Program-made: the position numbers and the translations under genes
In this document: positions 35,332-44,321 of the stretch, in pieces
Layout of the letters: each line of letters opens with the position of its first letter
Numbering within the stretch: position 1 is the stretch's first letter
Notes under the pieces: model-generated
The model's input: the letters and a program-made list of their open reading frames with translations, nothing else
Database searches by the model: none
Told to the model about the DNA's origin: nothing
Assembly: GCA_030523275.1 (NCBI GenBank)
Contig: JAUNIX010000006.1
Coordinates: 40,373-104,372 of the forward strand
DNA from: Lachnospiraceae bacterium
GTDB lineage: Bacteria; Bacillota; Clostridia; Lachnospirales; Lachnospiraceae
DNA: 64,000 nt
Direction: 5' to 3'

Positions 35332-36376
35332 AAAGAAAATAGAAAATAGATTTCTGTACTTTTTGGAGGGGATTGCATGTATCAGTGTTATTTTCATTCA
35401 TTGTATGTTCCCTTCTTGGTTAGGAGTCCTTGTTTGTGGATTGGCTCGATTTGCTGTTCCTATGTTTTTTATGGTTTCAGGATATTATTTGAACCAGTCT
35501 GAGATGGAAAAAAACCAGGTAAGAAAAAAAGCGAAAAAGAAATTTTTTCGTATTGGTCGTGTACTGGTAGTGGCAGTTATATTTTATACATTTTGGACTT
35601 CATTTCGTATGTATTTGAGTGAAGGATCTATATTCGATTTTATTGATAAGTTAGTACGACCACGACAACTTTTTGCAACTTTAGTGCTAAATGATTTTAC
35701 TATCTTAGGTGGGCACTTGTGGTTTTTAGCAGCTTTGTTGTATTGTTATCTTATTTATTATGCAATGGGCAGTAAAATACAAAACCATGTGGTGTATTTG
35801 AGTATTCCTTTGCTATTAGGAGTTCATGTCTTGGCTCGATTCCTGTGTAGTCTATTTGGGATTGAACGTATTCTTGGAATACCAATTTATATTTGGTTTC
35901 GCAATTGGTTGTTTATGGCTTTGCCTTTTTTTGTTATGGGCGATTGGATTCGTTGCTATAAGAAGCGAATTTTGCGATGGTTTCAAAAAAAACAGTTGAT
36001 GATTCTTTTCCTGACGGGAGTATTGTTATCTATAATAGAAACGTTACTTATTTACCGCTTGACAGGAGATGATCGTGAATTATATCTTGGAACTTTTTTG
36101 ATGGTTTTTTCTATGTTTTGCTATGCAATTCAGATGCCCAATCAGTGCGGAGTGTTATGGATCGAGAACATCGGCAGACGATATCTTTTGTTTATCTATA
36201 TTATTCATCTAGCAGTAGCAGAAGGAATGGATATTTTATTTTTTAAAGCTGGATTTGATGGTATGGAATGGATGAATGATATAAAACCCTTCTTTGTTTT
36301 GGGGCTTAGTGTAACAGGTGCAATTTTTTGGGATAAATTAGTTTACAATAAAAAGGAAAGAAAATACTATGGATAA
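35324..36376 (+). CDS. Acyltransferase 3 family O-acyltransferase
   Basis: The 350-residue protein has about 10 membrane helices and starts RFLYFLEGIACISVIFIHC with the family's His in the first helix. R/F motifs in LARFAVPMFFMVSGYYL follow. Such OafA/WecH-like enzymes transfer acetyl or other acyl groups to glycans. It should decorate the polysaccharide. It overlaps both neighbours by 8 nt. Confidence 0.9.
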   Translation: MNEKKIENRFLYFLEGIACISVIFIHCMFPSWLGVLVCGLARFAVPMFFMVSGYYLNQSEMEKNQVRKKAKKKFFRIGRVLVVAVIFYTFWTSFRMYLSEGSIFDFIDKLVRPRQLFATLVLNDFTILGGHLWFLAALLYCYLIYYAMGSKIQNHVVYLSIPLLLGVHVLARFLCSLFGIERILGIPIYIWFRNWLFMALPFFVMGDWIRCYKKRILRWFQKKQLMILFLTGVLLSIIETLLIYRLTGDDRELYLGTFLMVFSMFCYAIQMPNQCGVLWIENIGRRYLLFIYIIHLAVAEGMDILFFKAGFDGMEWMNDIKPFFVLGLSVTGAIFWDKLVYNKKERKYYG

Positions 36377-37088
36377 TTTATATATTGTAATACCCGCATA
36401 TAACGAACAAGATACAATTCGTGAAGTAATCAATCAGTGGTATCCTATTGTTGAAAAAATTGGAAATAACAGTCGGTTGGTAATCGTTAATGATGGAAGT
36501 AAGGATGATACATACAAAATAATGCAAAAATGTGCGAAGGAAAAACCCTTGTTTGTTCCATTGACAAAAGAAAATGAAGGGCATGGAGCGACTGTGTTAT
36601 TTGCTTATAACTATGCATTAGATCAAAAGGCGGACTATATTTTCCAAACAGATTCAGATGGGCAAACGATTCCGGATGAATTTTGGACATTTTGGGAACA
36701 GCGCCATGATTATGATCTGGTAATTGGTCATAGAAATCATCGCCAAGATGGATTTTCTAGAGTAGTAGTCACAAAAATTTTAAAAATGGTTATTCGAATT
36801 TGCTTTGGTGTTAATGTAATTGATGCCAATACCCCTTTTCGCCTGATGGAAGCAGATACATTGCGCGATAATATACAATTGATTCCCCCAAATTTTAATT
36901 TATCAAATGTTATTCTATCCGTTATTTATGAAAGAAAAAAATCCAAAATAAAGTACATACCAATTACGTTTCAACAGCGACAGGGAGGCATAAATTCGAT
37001 CAATCTATTAAACATCTCTAAAATTGGGTTACAGGCATTGAAAGATTTTCGACATATCAATCGTTCATTAGAGCAATACAATATTTGA
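36369..37088 (+). CDS. Family 2 glycosyltransferase, polyprenyl-phosphate sugar synthase type
   Basis: The 239-residue enzyme begins MDNLYIVIPAYNEQDTIREV. It has VNDGSKDDT, QTDSDGQT and FRLMEADTL, resembling dolichol-phosphate-mannose synthase/GtrB catalytic domains but without C-terminal membrane helices. The gtrA-like gene follows with overlapping ends, supporting a role in charging polyprenyl phosphate with a sugar for outside transfer. Confidence 0.88.
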   Translation: MDNLYIVIPAYNEQDTIREVINQWYPIVEKIGNNSRLVIVNDGSKDDTYKIMQKCAKEKPLFVPLTKENEGHGATVLFAYNYALDQKADYIFQTDSDGQTIPDEFWTFWEQRHDYDLVIGHRNHRQDGFSRVVVTKILKMVIRICFGVNVIDANTPFRLMEADTLRDNIQLIPPNFNLSNVILSVIYERKKSKIKYIPITFQQRQGGINSINLLNISKIGLQALKDFRHINRSLEQYNI

Positions 37089-37099
37089 AAGGATTAGGG

Positions 37100-37525
37100 A
37101 TGATAGAATTATTTACAAAATATAAAGGGATTATTTCATATTTATTTTTTGGAGTTTGCACAACAATTGTTAATATTATTAGTTATTATATTTGCGCCAG
37201 ACAATTAGAGTTATCTACTGTAGCCAGTACAGTTATAGCATGGCTATTATCGGTGTTGTTTGCTTATGTTACAAATAAACAATTTGTATTTGAGAGTAAA
37301 TCATGGAAAAAGGAAATCATCCTAAAAGAAATGTTTTCTTTTTTTGTGTGCAGGCTCGCAACAGGTATGCTTGATTTGGTCATCATGGTAATTGGTGTAG
37401 ATGTTATACATTTTTATGATGTAGGAGTTAAAATTTTTTCTAATCTTCTCGTAATTATATTGAATTATATTGCAAATAAGATGATCATCTTTCAAAATAA
37501 AGAAACTTTACAAGAGGATCATTAA
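37100..37525 (+). CDS. GtrA family membrane protein (sugar-lipid flippase)
   Basis: The 141-residue protein has four membrane helices. The first carries GIISYLFFGVCTTIVNIISYY, the GtrA signature, and AWLLSVLFAYVTNKQFVFES follows. GtrA is thought to flip polyprenyl-phosphate-linked sugars made by GtrB. I chose the ATG at 37100 after AAAGGA; TTG 37085 overlaps the upstream gene. It forms a unit with the GT2 gene upstream and the GtrII-like enzyme of the operon. Confidence 0.92.
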   Translation: MIELFTKYKGIISYLFFGVCTTIVNIISYYICARQLELSTVASTVIAWLLSVLFAYVTNKQFVFESKSWKKEIILKEMFSFFVCRLATGMLDLVIMVIGVDVIHFYDVGVKIFSNLLVIILNYIANKMIIFQNKETLQEDH

Positions 37526-37585
37526 ATGATTGAAAGAGATAAAGTAGCAATTGAATCCTGTTGATAAAAGAATGGAGGAAAATGG

Positions 37586-38368
37586 ATGAAAGTTGTAATA
37601 TTGGCTGGTGGCTTTGGTACTCGCATTAGTGATGAAAGTCGATTTAAGCCCAAACCCATGGTGGAGTTAGGTGGTAAACCTATTTTATGGCATATTATGA
37701 AATTATATTCTGCTTATGATTTTAATGAGTTTATTATTTGTGCTGGTTATAAACAACATATGATCAAAGAATATTTCGCCGATTATTTTTTACATACATC
37801 TGATGTTACGTATGATTTTACACATGGAAAAAATGAAATGACAATTCATCATAACACTTCAGAACCATGGAAAGTAACCGTAGTAGATACTGGATTAAAT
37901 ACTATGACTGGTGGTCGCGTGAAAAGGGTGAAGGAATATATAGGAAATGAAACATTTATGCTTACCTATGGAGATGGAGTTTCGAATGTAAATATAGCAG
38001 AGCTGGTGAACTTTCATCGAAATCATAAAAAAATGGTAACCATATCTGCGTATAATGCAGGACAACGTTTTGGAGTATTAGATATTGATACTCAGGGATA
38101 TATTAATGATTTTCGTGAAAAAAATAGAGCAGATGGGGATCTTATTAATATTGGCTATATGGTTTGTAATCCAGAATTTTTGGATTATATTGAAGGAGAT
38201 AATACTGTGTTAGAGCAAAAGCCGTTAAAAATGGTTGCGAAAGACAGACAATTAATGGCTTATAAACATGAAGGATTTTGGCAATGTATGGATACTGTTA
38301 GAGAAAAAGAAAAATTAGAAAAAATGTGGCAGTCAGGAAATGCCCCTTGGAAAGTGTGGTCGGATTAA
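37586..38368 (+). CDS. rfbF: Glucose-1-phosphate cytidylyltransferase
   Basis: The enzyme makes CDP-glucose from glucose-1-phosphate and CTP, the first step to CDP-3,6-dideoxyhexoses. The protein has 260 residues, as usual. It opens MKVVILAGGFGTRISDES with the nucleotidyltransferase GGxGTR and KPKPM motifs, and contains MLTYGDGVSNV and EGFWQCMDTVREK, which are specific to the RfbF/AscA/DdhA subgroup. TGGAGGAAAA precedes the ATG. Its stop overlaps the rfbG start by 1 nt. Confidence 0.96.
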   Translation: MKVVILAGGFGTRISDESRFKPKPMVELGGKPILWHIMKLYSAYDFNEFIICAGYKQHMIKEYFADYFLHTSDVTYDFTHGKNEMTIHHNTSEPWKVTVVDTGLNTMTGGRVKRVKEYIGNETFMLTYGDGVSNVNIAELVNFHRNHKKMVTISAYNAGQRFGVLDIDTQGYINDFREKNRADGDLINIGYMVCNPEFLDYIEGDNTVLEQKPLKMVAKDRQLMAYKHEGFWQCMDTVREKEKLEKMWQSGNAPWKVWSD

Positions 38369-39426
38369 TGGATCTTAATTTTTATAAAGGAAAAAGAGTG
38401 TTTGTTACTGGACATACCGGATTTAAAGGTACATGGCTATGCCGTATGTTGGTAAATGCAGGTGCCCTTGTAACCGGTTACAGTCTACCTGCCATTACAA
38501 CTCCAAGTTTATTTAGTCTTACAAATTTGGAAAGAGAGATAACAAGTGTAATCGGTGATATACGTGATTTGGAACAATTGAAAAAAGCGTTTGATGAAGC
38601 AAAACCAGAAATTGTTTTTCATTTGGCTGCACAAGCCATTGTACGTGAGGGTTATAAAAATCCACGAGATACATATGAAACCAATGTTATGGGGACTGTA
38701 AATCTATTGGAATGCGTGCGCAAGAATCATTGTGTTAAAAGTGTATTAAATGTAACTACAGATAAAGTTTATTATAATCGTGAATGGGTATGGGGATACC
38801 GCGAAGATGAACCTTTAGATGGATTTGATCCCTATTCTAATAGTAAAAGTTGTTCTGAATTAGTAACTCATAGCTATATAAATAGTTTTTTTGCAACAGA
38901 GGACACACCTGCAGTTTCAACTGCCCGTGCCGGTAATGTCATTGGAGGTGGTGATTTTGCGAAGGATCGTATTATTCCTGATTGTGTGAGGGCCATGCAA
39001 TCGAATGAAAAGATTTGTGTACGCAATCCACATTCGATCCGACCGTATCAGCATGTATTAGAACCACTTACTGTTTATTTGAAAATTGCACAAATGCAAT
39101 ATGAAAATCGAAAATATGCCGGATTTTATAATGTTGGTCCGGAAGAAAGTGATTGTTTAACAACGGGAGAACTGGTAGATCTCTTTTGTAAAAACTGGAG
39201 TCCAAATGCAACCTGGGAGAAGAAAGCAGAAGTAAATGCTCCATATGAAGCCAATTATCTTAAATTAGATTGTAGTAAAATAAAGAATACTTTTGGATGG
39301 AAACCGCGCTGGAATATTACAAAATGTGTAGAAATGGTATGTCGCTTTAACAAAATATGGTTATCTGGTGGTGATGTTTTAGCAGAAATGAATGCGGAAA
39401 TTAGAGAATTTTTGGAGGAGGAATAA
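38368..39426 (+). CDS. rfbG: CDP-glucose 4,6-dehydratase
   Basis: The enzyme converts CDP-glucose to CDP-4-keto-6-deoxyglucose. The 352-residue short-chain dehydrogenase begins MDLNFYKGKRVFVTGHTGFKGTW with the NAD-binding TGxxGFKG. It has VTTDKVYYNREW with the catalytic region, YSNSKSCSE (YxxxK) and the RAGNVIGGGDFA segment typical of RfbG. The start overlaps rfbF (TAATG). Confidence 0.96.
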   Translation: MDLNFYKGKRVFVTGHTGFKGTWLCRMLVNAGALVTGYSLPAITTPSLFSLTNLEREITSVIGDIRDLEQLKKAFDEAKPEIVFHLAAQAIVREGYKNPRDTYETNVMGTVNLLECVRKNHCVKSVLNVTTDKVYYNREWVWGYREDEPLDGFDPYSNSKSCSELVTHSYINSFFATEDTPAVSTARAGNVIGGGDFAKDRIIPDCVRAMQSNEKICVRNPHSIRPYQHVLEPLTVYLKIAQMQYENRKYAGFYNVGPEESDCLTTGELVDLFCKNWSPNATWEKKAEVNAPYEANYLKLDCSKIKNTFGWKPRWNITKCVEMVCRFNKIWLSGGDVLAEMNAEIREFLEEE

Positions 39427-39427
39427 A

Positions 39428-40774
39428 ATGGGAGACTGGAAGAATGAGAGGGAAGCCCGTGAACAAATTAAATCATTGATAACAGACTATTATCAAGATT
39501 TCAAGAAAAAAAAGCAAGAGTTCAAACCGGGCGATCGAATTGCGTATGCTTCGCGTGTCTTTGATGAAAAAGAAATGTGTACATTGGTTGATGCTGCATT
39601 AGATTTTTGGCTTACTTCAGGATCCTATGCGAACAAGTTTGAAAAAGAATTTGCAAAATGGATAGGTGTTCGTTTTGTAAATTTGGTAAATAGTGGATCT
39701 TCAGCAAATTTAATTGCATTGATGGCATTGACTGCTTCAGAATTGGGAGAACGGCAAATAAAAAAAGGTGATGAGATTATTACCGTGGCATGTGGTTTTC
39801 CAACTACAATTGCTCCTATATTGCAATATGGTGCAGTACCAGTATTTATTGATGTTACTATACCCGAGTATAATATTGATGTTACTCGATTAGAAAATGC
39901 CCTAAGTGACAAAACGAAAGCGATCATGATTGCACACACGTTAGGAAATCCATTTGATCTTAAAACAATTCGTGCTTTTTGCGATGCACATAATTTGTGG
40001 CTTATTGAAGATAACTGTGATGCTTTGGGAACTCAGTATACAATTGATGGTATTACAAAATTTACTGGGACTTGGGGTGATATTGGGACTAGTAGTTTTT
40101 ATCCACCACATCATATGACTATGGGTGAAGGAGGATGTGTTTATACAGACAATCTTTTGTTAGATCGCCTAATAAAAAGTTATCGTGACTGGGGTCGAGA
40201 TTGCAATTGCTTATCAGGACATGATAATTCTTGCGGACATCGATTTGATGGTCAATATGGGCAGTTACCTGCTGGATATGATCATAAATATGTATATAGT
40301 CATTTTGGATATAATCTCAAAGCAACAGATATGCAGGCAGCTATCGGTGTAGAGCAATTAAAAAAGTTGCCATCTTTTATTGAGCGACGACGTCATAATT
40401 GGCAACATTTATATGAACTTTTGGCTGCTAGTTCAGTAGCAGAGAAGATAATTTTACCAAAGCCAGAGAAGAATAGTCAGCCTTCATGGTTTGGATTCGT
40501 GATTTCCATTAAACCAGAGAGTGGATTAAATCGTAATGATGTAATTCGTTATATAGAGGAACATAATATACAGACGCGTTTATTGTTCAGTGGAAACATA
40601 ATCAAACATCCTTGTTTTGATCAACTTCGTGACACGGATGCTTATCGGGTTGTAGGGGATTTAACGAATACTGATTTTATTACGAATTATACTTTTTGGG
40701 TAGGAGTCTATCCAGGTATGAGTGATGAAATGATTGATTATATGGCTCAGGTGATCGTAGAAGCTGTTGATTGA
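39428..40774 (+). CDS. rfbH: CDP-4-keto-6-deoxyglucose 3-dehydrase (E1)
   Basis: E1 removes the C3 hydroxyl of CDP-4-keto-6-deoxyglucose using PMP and an iron-sulfur cluster. The protein has 448 residues. The aminotransferase-fold motif SFYPPHHMTMGEGG has His where normal aminotransferases have the PLP lysine, diagnostic of E1. The 2Fe-2S cysteine pattern is present: EDNCDALG, about 60 residues, then DCNC and seven residues to C (DCNCLSGHDNSCGH). GAGGAGG precedes the ATG. The enzyme needs a separate reductase partner (E3, AscD/DdhD type) that is not in this window. Confidence 0.96.
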   Translation: MGDWKNEREAREQIKSLITDYYQDFKKKKQEFKPGDRIAYASRVFDEKEMCTLVDAALDFWLTSGSYANKFEKEFAKWIGVRFVNLVNSGSSANLIALMALTASELGERQIKKGDEIITVACGFPTTIAPILQYGAVPVFIDVTIPEYNIDVTRLENALSDKTKAIMIAHTLGNPFDLKTIRAFCDAHNLWLIEDNCDALGTQYTIDGITKFTGTWGDIGTSSFYPPHHMTMGEGGCVYTDNLLLDRLIKSYRDWGRDCNCLSGHDNSCGHRFDGQYGQLPAGYDHKYVYSHFGYNLKATDMQAAIGVEQLKKLPSFIERRRHNWQHLYELLAASSVAEKIILPKPEKNSQPSWFGFVISIKPESGLNRNDVIRYIEEHNIQTRLLFSGNIIKHPCFDQLRDTDAYRVVGDLTNTDFITNYTFWVGVYPGMSDEMIDYMAQVIVEAVD

Positions 40775-40826
40775 TTTTTTTGAATCTTATTTTGAAGATT
40801 AGTTGGTGAACTATAAGGATAACAAG

Positions 40827-41768
40827 ATGAAAAAAGCGATAATTACAGGTGCTGATGGATTTATTGGTCGAAACCTGGTGCAGGAACTTTTAAAAAATAA
40901 TTATGAAGTTTATGCTGTAGTAAGAAAGAAATCTTTGGCTGAGCAAAAAATAAAAAATAACAATCGATTGCATTTTATAGAGTGCGATATGAACCATTAT
41001 GAAAAGTTATTAAAGTATACAGAACTCAAAAATATTCCGGTTATATTCCATTTTGCGTGGGCAGGAGTCTCTGATAAATACAGTATGGATTATATTACAC
41101 AATTGAACAATGTTAAATGTGCGTGTGATTTGCAAAATGTCGCATCACAATTAAGGATAAAGCGAATTGTATTTGCCGACAGTATTATGGAATATGAACA
41201 TTTAAAAGCAATAGAAGAGAGATTTTATCAGGTGTCTATGCGTAATACTTATCATGTGGCCAAAATTGCTGCAAGAAATTTAATTCAACTTCGTGCAGCA
41301 AATATGAATATGGAATTTATCCCAGTTGTAATTTCGAATATATATGGAATCGGTGAAAATTCGCCACGTTTTATCAATACAACTATTCGAAATTTGCTTC
41401 ATCGAAAACATATGAGTTTTACATCTGGTGAACAAATGTATGACTTTATTTATATTAGCGATGCAATACGCGCAATACGCCTGGCTGGAGAAAGAGGGAA
41501 AAATAACAAACTATATTATATTGGAAATGCTGAACAACGTTCATTGAAAAGTTTTTTATTGGAAATGCGTGATGTAATAGCTCCTGATATGGAACTTGGT
41601 ATAGGAGAAGTTAAATTACAGGGGGTTAGTCTGACCTATGATGAAATAAATACGAGAGGTATTTTTGAGGACTTTGATTTCAAACCACAGTACACTTTTG
41701 CTCAAGGCATTCAGTTAACAGCCCAATGGATTGCATTTACAGAAAAGAAAGGTGAAGAGGAAATATGA
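40827..41768 (+). CDS. NAD-dependent epimerase/reductase, probable CDP-dideoxyhexose synthase
   Basis: The 313-residue extended SDR begins MKKAIITGADGFIGRNLV with a GxxGxxG. The catalytic YxxxK is YHVAK, preceded by a Ser/Asp-rich DSIMEYEH segment. Placed directly after rfbFGH, it probably reduces the C4 ketone of the CDP-3,6-dideoxy-4-keto sugar, as RfbJ/RfbS do to give abequose or paratose. The stereochemistry cannot be predicted. I chose the ATG at 40827, 6 nt after AAGGA. It overlaps the next gene by 4 nt. Confidence 0.8.
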   Translation: MKKAIITGADGFIGRNLVQELLKNNYEVYAVVRKKSLAEQKIKNNNRLHFIECDMNHYEKLLKYTELKNIPVIFHFAWAGVSDKYSMDYITQLNNVKCACDLQNVASQLRIKRIVFADSIMEYEHLKAIEERFYQVSMRNTYHVAKIAARNLIQLRAANMNMEFIPVVISNIYGIGENSPRFINTTIRNLLHRKHMSFTSGEQMYDFIYISDAIRAIRLAGERGKNNKLYYIGNAEQRSLKSFLLEMRDVIAPDMELGIGEVKLQGVSLTYDEINTRGIFEDFDFKPQYTFAQGIQLTAQWIAFTEKKGEEEI

Positions 41769-42730
41769 AAACAATTACTGTGGTAATTCCGACTTATAAT
41801 GAAGAAGACAATGTATTGTTGACCTACGAACGATTAAAGCAAATTTTTTGTAAAGAATTATGTGATTATCAGATGGAAATTCTTTATATTGATAATTATT
41901 CCACAGATTCTACTCGTGATAAAATTTGTGAATTAGCAAAAAAAGATACTCACGTGAAAGCAATTTTTAATGCCCGTAATTTTGGATTTACACGTTCTAC
42001 CTACTATGGACTTTCTCAGGCAACTGGTGATTGTGCGGTACTTATGTTTGCTGACATGCAGGATCCCCCAGAAGTAATTCCAGAAATGGTACATAAATGG
42101 GAAGAGGGCAACAAAATTGTTGTTGGAATTAAAAATAAGAGTAAAGAGTTTCCTCTTATGTATTTTATTCGTGGAATGTATTATCGTCTTGTTGCTAAAA
42201 TTAGTGAAATAGATCATATAGAGCAATTTGACGGATTTGGATTGTATGATCAGTCTTTTATCAAGATTTTACAGAATTTAAATGATCCTGCACCATATCT
42301 TCGAGGAATTGTTTCTGAGTTAGGGTTTAAAAGAACCGAAGTTTTATACAACCAGGATATACGAAAAAACGGAAAAACAAGTTTTAATTTTTTTAAGATG
42401 TATGATCTTGCTATGTTAGGTATTACATCTTATTCAAAAGTATTTTTAAGGATATCAACTTTTGCAGGCTTGGCTATCGGTTTTGTCAGTATGATCATTG
42501 CCTTATTTACATTTATCAAAAAACTTTTGTTTTGGAATAGTTTTCCTATTGGAACAGCAGCCATTTCGATAGGTGTCTTCTTTTTTGGAGGAGTTCAGCT
42601 CTTTTTTATTGGTATTATAGGGGAATATATTAGTAATATTAACATTCGTGTTATGAATCATCCATTAGTAATCGAAGAAAAAAGATTGAATTTTAATGAA
42701 GAAGAGATGAGTCACCAAAATGAAAATTAA
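41765..42730 (+). CDS. GtrB-like polyprenyl-phosphate glycosyltransferase
   Basis: The 321-residue protein has a GT2 catalytic domain with VVIPTYNEEDN, IDNYSTDST and FADMQDPPE. Two C-terminal membrane helices follow (about 230-255 and 265-290), the layout of GtrB/DPM-like enzymes. The DxQDPPE motif is typical of that group. It charges polyprenyl phosphate with a sugar in the cytoplasm for later transfer by GT-C enzymes. It is coupled to the dideoxyhexose gene by a 4-nt overlap, so the sugar could be the dideoxyhexose, though glucose is the usual one. Confidence 0.9.
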   Translation: MKTITVVIPTYNEEDNVLLTYERLKQIFCKELCDYQMEILYIDNYSTDSTRDKICELAKKDTHVKAIFNARNFGFTRSTYYGLSQATGDCAVLMFADMQDPPEVIPEMVHKWEEGNKIVVGIKNKSKEFPLMYFIRGMYYRLVAKISEIDHIEQFDGFGLYDQSFIKILQNLNDPAPYLRGIVSELGFKRTEVLYNQDIRKNGKTSFNFFKMYDLAMLGITSYSKVFLRISTFAGLAIGFVSMIIALFTFIKKLLFWNSFPIGTAAISIGVFFFGGVQLFFIGIIGEYISNINIRVMNHPLVIEEKRLNFNEEEMSHQNEN

Positions 42731-42757
42731 AATAAATATATCATAAAGGAGATTGTC

Positions 42758-44260
42758 ATGAAAAATGTTTGTCAACATATAGAATCTATTCTCTCATCAA
42801 ATAAAAAATTTACAAAAATAATGATTATACTTTACCTATTTATGATAACTTTCATTATCAGCATGCAATCACAAATGAATCCATTTCATGTGACACTTGC
42901 CAGTGTGGATTCTAGTGTTTTTCATTATGTGGCGTCTGTCATGAAACATGGTGGTGCAATTTATCGAGATACATTTGATCACAAAGGACCATTATTATAT
43001 TTTATAAACTATCTGGGATTACATATTTCCTATTATTCTGGTGCATGGTTTATAGAACTGTTTATCCTGTTGATTTCTAATATTCTTACCTATAAAACAG
43101 CACGTTTGTTTTGTAAAAAAATTCCTGCTTGTTTTGTTGTTTTTCTAAGTTCTACAGCATTAATCACTTGCTATTTTGGCGGAAATTATCCTGAATGTTA
43201 TGCACTCCCTTGTATTATTGGATCTCTTTATATTTTTACTGATTATTTTATCAATCAAATAGTGAATCCATTTCGATTGATTACTTGTGGTAGTTTATTT
43301 GCTTGTGCACTTATGTTGAAGCCTAATACGATCAGTGTTTGGATTGCCTTTTGTTTGGGAGTATTCGTTCAGAAATTATGTCAGAAAGATTTTCGTAATC
43401 TGATTCGTTATATCATTTATTTTTTAATAGGAATTTCTGTTATTTTAATGCCTATTTTAGTCTATTTGTTAAAAATGAACATTTTACCAGATTTTTTTGA
43501 TACATACTTTATGTTTAATTTTCGCTATTCTGGTGATGCTGGAATGAAATCTTCATTCATTGTAACATTAAAATGTATTACGCGAGAGTTTGTTTTTCCA
43601 TGTCTTTTGATTATGTTTTATATGATCTTACAAGAAAAAGATTCTAAAATTTATTGGAGAACTTATTTCTTATTTTTCATTCTTTCCATATTATTTTGTG
43701 GTATGAGTGGTAATGATTATATTTATTATCGGATTTCATTAGTTCCGTGTTATACAATTCCAATCGCAATGTGTTTGAGTAAGATAAGCTTTGATCGGAA
43801 CCATACATATCCAATTTTCGTTTTGTTTGTCATTGGTGCTACTATTTTCGTTCAACAATGGTCCCGACCAATGATCAATACACTATCAGCAATAAAAAAT
43901 ACAACAACTGAAATTGATCTTGGAGATGAACATCATAAAGAGTTATTTCGCCTAATCGAAAAATATACAGATAAAGATGAGCCTTTCATCGTCTATGGCA
44001 ATGAAAATTCTTTTTATTTTTATAGTCATCGATTTGCGGCCTCCAAGTATTCATTTCAATACCCTATTATATTAATGGATGAAAATATTCGTAATGATTT
44101 CTTTCAGGAATTAGATGAGAAATTACCAAAGCTAATTTTAGTGCAGAGCCTTTGGTGCAATGACGAATATATTCAAGATTTTCTAAAAACACATCCTTAT
44201 CAATGTATAACTGATTTTGATGATTATGGATTGTATCTACGAGTAGACCATAATGATTGA
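42758..44260 (+). CDS. Membrane GT-C-type glycosyltransferase (putative)
   Basis: The 500-residue protein has about 10-11 membrane helices and a soluble C-terminal part after about residue 385. The first extracellular loop has ASVDSSVFHYV, and YRDTFDHKGPLLYFI follows. These resemble the acidic catalytic loop and the DHKxP segment of GT39/RgtA-like GT-C enzymes, which use polyprenyl-phosphate sugars outside the membrane. It follows a gtrB-like gene, which would supply the donor. It is the last gene of the operon, followed by a bidirectional terminator. Confidence 0.75.
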   Translation: MKNVCQHIESILSSNKKFTKIMIILYLFMITFIISMQSQMNPFHVTLASVDSSVFHYVASVMKHGGAIYRDTFDHKGPLLYFINYLGLHISYYSGAWFIELFILLISNILTYKTARLFCKKIPACFVVFLSSTALITCYFGGNYPECYALPCIIGSLYIFTDYFINQIVNPFRLITCGSLFACALMLKPNTISVWIAFCLGVFVQKLCQKDFRNLIRYIIYFLIGISVILMPILVYLLKMNILPDFFDTYFMFNFRYSGDAGMKSSFIVTLKCITREFVFPCLLIMFYMILQEKDSKIYWRTYFLFFILSILFCGMSGNDYIYYRISLVPCYTIPIAMCLSKISFDRNHTYPIFVLFVIGATIFVQQWSRPMINTLSAIKNTTTEIDLGDEHHKELFRLIEKYTDKDEPFIVYGNENSFYFYSHRFAASKYSFQYPIILMDENIRNDFFQELDEKLPKLILVQSLWCNDEYIQDFLKTHPYQCITDFDDYGLYLRVDHND

Positions 44261-44272
44261 TGGCACGAAAAT

Positions 44273-44321
44273 AAAAAACAGTCCTCAAATTGATTTCAAA
44301 CAATTTGAGGACTGTTTTTTA
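44273..44321. terminator. Bidirectional terminator closing the polysaccharide operon
   Basis: AAAAAACAGTCCTCAAATTG / CAATTTGAGGACTGTTTTTT, a perfect 20-bp stem with an 8-nt loop and A/T runs on both sides. It serves the EPS operon and the convergent GT87-like gene, whose stop codon touches its edge. Confidence 0.95.
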
